Under the pieces are notes generated by a model. The model worked only from the letters and a program-made list of their open reading frames with translations, had not been told where the DNA came from and did no database searches. Both the position numbers and the translations under genes were made by a program. From Camarhynchus parvulus (Eukaryota > Chordata > Aves > Passeriformes > Thraupidae): a DNA stretch of 64,000 bases. The stretch spans positions 186,001-250,000 of the forward strand of contig NC_044577.1 in NCBI RefSeq assembly GCF_901933205.1, given 5' to 3'. Shown piece after piece: positions 58,601 through 64,000 of this stretch (position 1 is its first letter; each line of letters starts with the position of its first letter).

Positions 58601-60778
58601 ACCCTTCAAACCGGAGCAGAGCAGGGGGAGGAGTGGCCGGCCCTGCCAAGCCTTCCTCTCCCCAGCGCCAGCCTCCCGCTGCTGGCACAGCCCCTCGGGG
58701 ACCCCGCCGCCCGTCTGGGGACTCACCTGAGCCCCCCAAAACCTCCGGCAGCCAAGCCAGCCTCCAGACCCACCCTATTGCCTGTCCCAGCAGCTGCTGC
58801 CAGATGTTTAACTCCTTCCTGCCCGCAAGATCCTAAATCGTCTCTCCCTGCTCGATGGCTCTGGTTAAATCACCAGCATACAGAGCTGTACAAGGTGGGG
58901 TCCTCACGGGCTGCCCAGCTTTGGTGGGACACCCCACTTCAGACCTCGGGAAAAGGTTATAATCTCAGAGCAAAACTGAACGAGGAGGGAAACAAATCCC
59001 AGAAAACATTTCCAACATTTCCACCGGCCGGAAACAAAACAAGTCCCCAAAGCCAAGTGTTTAAAGCCGCTTTCCCGGCTCGGTTACAGGGCCAGGACCC
59101 CCCAGGTGCTGTCGCAGGACGGCCAGGGGAGCACTGCAGCTTTCCTGCCCCCCCAGGCATCACGCGCCAGCAACGCCTCAAAGCCAGGTCTGAGCAATCA
59201 CAAGTTTCCCAATCACAAGTTTTCCTGGAGCTCGGGATGAAAATCTTCCATGGGCAGTACTGGCACTCTCCCACGCCCCAAAAATTTTGATTGTTCTTTG
59301 CCTCTGCTTAAAAAAGTTACCCTCAAATCCACTTATCCAGCTCGGGTGACGGTGCCCCTCATTCCTAGGGATGGCCAAGCAGAGATGGAGCATTCCCAGG
59401 GCCTACACTACCATGGTGACACCAGGCAAGTCACCTCCATGGCTCAAGAAGTGTCCCTGAGACAGGGTTTTGACAGGGAGGTGACAATTTTGGCTCCCCT
59501 TGGCTGTGTGTGACCAGGAAGGTCAGAGTGTGCCATACCATGGTCCTACAGAGTACAGATCTCCACATGCCGGAGCTGATGCTACGGTTTAAAAATATTC
59601 AGGAAAATCACCGAGACGAATGCTCAGATGTTCATTTTGCTTTATGCAACATTTCCCACAGTACTTTTGAAGCAAAACAGGCGAGTTTTCCCCTGAAAAT
59701 GGGAGCTGGCTGCTGCTGCCAGCAGCTCTCCCCGTGACCGATGCTGTTAGGGGCGCCTGCTGTGGAACAGCCCCCGCCAATCCGCACGGGACACGGGTTT
59801 GTCCAGATGGCAGAGCTTCCATATGGCCCCCTCCCGGAGCTCCAGCACCTCCATCAGCCTGGGGAAGGAGCCAGGTGCCTGCCAACCTTCTCTGGCGTGT
59901 CCTGACGGGCTTGGCTGCCCTGGGCCAGGGTGCGGTGCAGAACTCCTTGGCATGTCGAGAGGGATCGGAGCGACTGCTGCTTCCATTCCCAGTGGTGGAA
60001 AACCTTGGCGTTCCCGGAGCCTCTCCCCACCCCAGAGCTGTGCGGTTCCAGCGTGGGGAGCATCACATGCCCCCATGAGCTGCCTGGTCTCTGCCAGGAG
60101 GATTTGGAGAGCAGCACCCTGCTGGGGTAGCCCAAGCATGTGCAGACAGGATGCCCAGCCAGAGAAATTCCTGCTTCTCCCTTCTGCTGGAATTAGGCAG
60201 CTCATGACAGCGGAGTGGAGCAGCAGCCCCGTGGGACACCCTCATTAAGTCAATGATCTTCATTTCACTGCACACCTCCGCACTGGAAGCTCCCCAGGAA
60301 GGAGCCAGGGCTGGGGCATCCCCAAAAAAAGGGATTTCCAAATTAGGTGCCCTGAGGGTGGGCAGGTGGCATGGGTGGCACTAGAGCATCTTGGTCCAGT
60401 GCAACCAGCTCTGCCACTGACCAAGAAGCCAGGCAGGGACTGGGAAGGCAGCAGTTGGTGAAATATTTTGGAGAAGTATTCCTACAGGGAGAAGCCATGG
60501 CAGCTGGCTTGCTGGCAGAGCAGGGAAAACCCCTTGCTTTTGCCTCCTCCAGGCTAAAAGCTCACAAAAAGCGTTTTGCACACTCCATGAGATGCTGCTG
60601 CCAGCTTGCCATAACCTTGGACTTCCTGAGAAGCAAAATTGGACCCTCACCCTGGTCCCAGTTCCCTCCCAAAGAGGCTGACTGCATCTTCCCAAAACTG
60701 TCTGGCATCTGGTGCTGCAACATAGTTCCTCAGGAAAAGGGGGATTGGGCTGCCCTAAGAAGGCACTGAGGGCTCAGT

Positions 60779-61318
60779 CCTGGGCCAGAAGAATAGAGGG
60801 GAGAAAGGGGAGAAAGGGGGGAAAAGGGAAAAGAGAGAAAAATTCAGAGGTGGTGAAAAAGAGTGGAGATGGGAAGAAAAGAGATTGGGCAAAGAGGGTG
60901 CAGGGAAAGAGAGTGGGGAGAAGGGGAAAATGAGAGAGGAGGAAGAGGGAAAGAAGAAAAGAGAAAAAAAGAGATTGGGGAAGTCAAGAAAAGAGTGGGA
61001 AGTGGAGGGAAGTGTATGGGGGAAGTGGAAGAAGTGGAAAATGACAGTAGGAAAGGAGAGAGAAGGAAAGAGAAAAGAGGGGAGAAAGGACAAAAGGGAG
61101 GAAAAAAGAAGAGGGGGAAAGAGGAGGGGAAAGAACAGAGAACAGAAAAAAAGAGAAGAAGGGAATGAGAGGGAGGAAAAGAGAGGAGGACAAGGCAAGA
61201 GGGAGGAAGGGGAGGGGAAGAGAAAGAAAAAAGAGATGGAAGAAAAAAGAGAAAAAGAGAGTGAAAAAGGAGGAAAGGGGAGGGAGAAGGGGAAAATAGA
61301 TAAAAATAGGAAAAAAGA
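60779..61318. repeat. Purine-rich low-complexity tract
   Basis: About 540 bp of GGAGAAAGGG-like sequence with few pyrimidines and no fixed unit. Confidence 0.9.
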
Positions 61319-61652
61319 GCCTGTCATCCAGACCTGCAGCCTTTTATCCATGGTCAAAGCACACCGATGTTTCTCTCCAGGGAGGACTGCTCTCCCTGCA
61401 GGATTTTGGGAGCCTGCTGCAGCCCAGCTCAGCAATTCGTCCTGCACAGGCCAAGGATTCCGCAGCAAGAGCCGGGCAGATGGACGGACAGGCAGAGAGA
61501 CGGACGGATGGACAGCAGAGGGAGCCTCAGGCTGAGCAGAGCGCAGACGCTTCCTCAGGAGAGCCCACTAGGCTGGACACAGCCCCGAGAGCACAGAGCT
61601 CCGGGCAGAGCCTGGGGGAGCAGGGGTGGGCACAGCCCTTCTGGAACCCTTC

Positions 61653-61769
61653 TGGGGAAGGGGAAGGGGAAGGGGAAGGGGAAGGGGAAGGGGAAGGGGA
61701 AGGGGAAGGGGAAGGGGAAGGGGAAGGGGAAGGGAAGGGGAAGGGGAAGGGAAGGGGAAGGGGAAGGGA
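61653..61769. repeat. (GGGGAA)n hexamer array
   Basis: About 19 hexamers, nearly perfect, with a few GGGAA units near the right end. G4 runs at regular spacing could form G-quadruplexes. Confidence 0.95.
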
Positions 61770-64000
61770 GCAAACCCTGATAGGAGCACAGGCAGAAAGC
61801 CAGAGGTGGGAGCACTCTTGGACTTAGCAGAAAAATTCAAGGACTGTCAGCAGGTATCTATAAATCCTATTGACATTTGGGACTCGAATCTGTTCTCCAT
61901 CTGAAAGCCTCACACGGCACGAGTGTCTCCCCTCTCCTGGAGACGTTCGCCGAGGATGCTGCCGCATGCGGAGCCGCTGACCTCGCCTGCGGCCTGTCCC
62001 GGGAAGAGGCACCCGGGCCATGGGTGGGCGCTCAGCCAGGGACACGGGGAGACAAGGGTGCCCAGGAGCCGAGCTGGCGGGAGTGACAGCAGCCAGCCCA
62101 GCCCCAAAAATGACACAGGTGCCACTCTGCCAGGCTCTGCTGTGCCTCCAGGACAGTGTTCCCCCCTGCCTCTGGCTGTGCAACACCACGGAGCCCCCGG
62201 GACCGCAGCGTTCCTAAACATTTACTCATGGAGAGCCAGAAGCATCCTCCCGGCAAATTCCTCGATAAGATAAACTGTGAAAATGTCACGGCTGCCTGCG
62301 GGAGCCATCAAATAGCCCCAGGAGGGGAAGAAGAGTGGCCGTGCCCAGACCTCTGTCATTACCTGCATCCTCCTCCTGCTCCTGAACTGAGAAGGGCTGG
62401 AAAAGGCACAGCCAAGAGGTGCTGGTGTCCTACTCTGCCCCATCCACATGGACAAGCAGACAAGGCAGCAGAGAATTGGCGCAGGAGTGACTTTGGCCAC
62501 TCCGTGAGTTTTCCCGGGTTGAATGGATGGTGGAGAGGGACCATCAATATTTGGGCACAGCCAAACCCAAAGGAGGTGTATAAAACTCAAGGTGAGTTTG
62601 GGGTGAGCTGTAGCTCCCAGTCCCCCCCATCCTGCCTCCACTGGGGCCGTGTCTCTGCTTCCAATCACTCACCTGCCCCCGGGGCCAACCGACAGCCCGG
62701 AGATAAGGCAGGGAAGGCAAGGGAAGGAATGCGACCCCCTGGATCATCCTCCTCCACATTCATAAATCATCTTGCAGACTAATTGCTCCCTGGACAAGAG
62801 AAGACTCTGCTCCTCACCCCCCACCAAGGTTCTGGCTCACTCGGGACAGGCAGCTGGCTGCAGTCTCCCTGAGGGACAAGGAGGAAGTGCGTTCCCATTC
62901 CCAGGCATTTCTTTCCCCGAGGATACAGGGAGATCAATGCACCTGGCACCCCGGTTAGCATTGTAGACAGATTCTGCAGTAGCAGGATGAGGGGACATGA
63001 GGGATGGGATGGAGGGTTTGTGATTCAGCTTGATGCCATCCCAACCAGAGAATCAGAGGAGAACAAGGCACCCAGGTGGGTACATGTCCCCAGAGTTCAA
63101 ACAAACCTTTCCAAGCCAATGATGTCCCCTAACCATGCCAGGATTTTAACCCTCCAACATGATGGAGAAACAAAGCACTGTCACTGGGTAACCCAGCACC
63201 AGCTTTGACGCCTACACCACAAAAACTGGGAGTTGCCTATCCCCAGCTGTTTTCCAGGACTTCAGAAGCAAAGAAAACACCAGCACAGCTTAAAAACCCC
63301 AATTCACCAAACAAAATACAGAAGAGCTACCAAGCGATGTACCTGAAGCTGCAATGGAGCGTCACAGCCTCCATCCCCCAGAAACAGCATCCATCCTGCC
63401 CCGCCCCAGCCAGGGATGCTGGGTGCCAGCTGGTCCGTGCTGCTGCAGGAGGCAACTGCCACAGCTCCTGGGTGCTTCATAGAGCCTCACCATGGATTTT
63501 CAGGGAGGAAAACCACCTGGCAGGTCATTAACCTCATCCTCAACACAGCGTGCAGCAAACAGAATCCAAGCTCACACGCTTGCTGTGGGGCCAGGTGGCA
63601 AGGAACGCTATTTTCTTAGGGAATGGACAGGAAAAGGGGGATCGGGGAGGGGGGTTTGTTTTGGGATTTCAGCTGCAATCTCCAGCTCATCCAACCAGCC
63701 TGGCTCTTGTCAGCGCTGCCCTCCTGCAGCGCAGGGGACTTTGTTTGGCTTGGAAGCCCCCAGCTGTGCTCGTAATAAGACTCCATGTCCGCTCTGTGGT
63801 CCTTCCATCTCTCCGCACTCCTCAGACAATAGTTCGCCTGTGCCGCTGACTTTGGCAGCATTTCCAAAGTTTTGGCTCCTTCCAAAGTTTCCCCTGCACC
63901 AGGCAGCCAACCTTGGCCATCGTGCTTTGTTGTCACATCCCACTGCATCCCATCCCGGGCTCTCTGCTGTCTGCGGGGCACTGTGCTCCGTGCTGGACCT

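Larger units (their letters stand above)
58601..64000. other. COL18A1 upstream flank or short-isoform intron
   Basis: No supported exon. I looked for a short-isoform signal-peptide exon ending one base into a Glu codon and found no convincing one. Purine-rich and G-rich repeats lie at 60.8-61.8 kb; the rest is unique. Confidence 0.45.

Noticed and set aside
60371..60769. Plus-strand frame with GKPLAFASSRL, recalling a retroelement RNase H segment
   Set aside because: The likeness is confined to about ten residues, with no catalytic acids, no neighbouring polymerase or LTR. Treated as chance.

Overview
This window is a piece of a bird nuclear genome. The evidence is about a dozen CR1 LINE 3' ends, (GGGAT)n pentamer satellites, and very short, GC-rich introns. 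The sequence does not identify the species. It matches the vertebrate block PCBP3 - SLC19A1 - COL18A1, which sits on human chromosome 21q22.3, in the same relative orientations: PCBP3 on the minus strand, SLC19A1 on the plus strand, COL18A1 on the minus strand.

Layout. At 2270-5140 are six minus-strand exons with the start codon, KH1 and KH2 of PCBP3 (168 codons). The linker, KH3 and stop are not visible and must lie left of position 1. From 5.1 to about 31.7 kb is long, repeat-dotted sequence with no supportable coding exon, best read as PCBP3 5' intron and regulatory DNA. It ends at a GC-rich block (31.5-31.85 kb) with a candidate noncoding first exon. A second CpG-rich block (33.2-34.1 kb) holds the SLC19A1 promoter and a 5' exon ending at 33615. 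The SLC19A1 coding exons run from 36048 to 38619 and give a 481-residue reduced folate carrier. COL18A1 follows tail-to-tail. I can trace 42 coding exons on the minus strand from the ATG at 58457 to the stop at 40048, with every junction in phase, for about 1,918 residues. They encode a signal peptide, a mucin-like tandem-repeat region, a frizzled-like cysteine-rich domain, a thrombospondin-N/laminin-G-like domain, interrupted triple helix, a trimerisation domain and endostatin. From 58.6 to 64 kb is upstream flank dominated by purine-rich and G-rich repeats.

The genes are a syntenic neighbourhood, not a pathway: an RNA-binding protein, a plasma-membrane folate transporter and a basement-membrane heparan sulfate proteoglycan. 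Possible interplay is at the DNA level: PCBP3 and SLC19A1 appear head-to-head, and the SLC19A1 and COL18A1 3' ends appear to overlap. I found no undescribed multi-gene system. The most interesting points are a roughly 11-residue coding minisatellite in COL18A1, paired ACTAYRNNNCCCR promoter motifs and an overlapping upstream ORF at SLC19A1, and the predicted 3' overlap.
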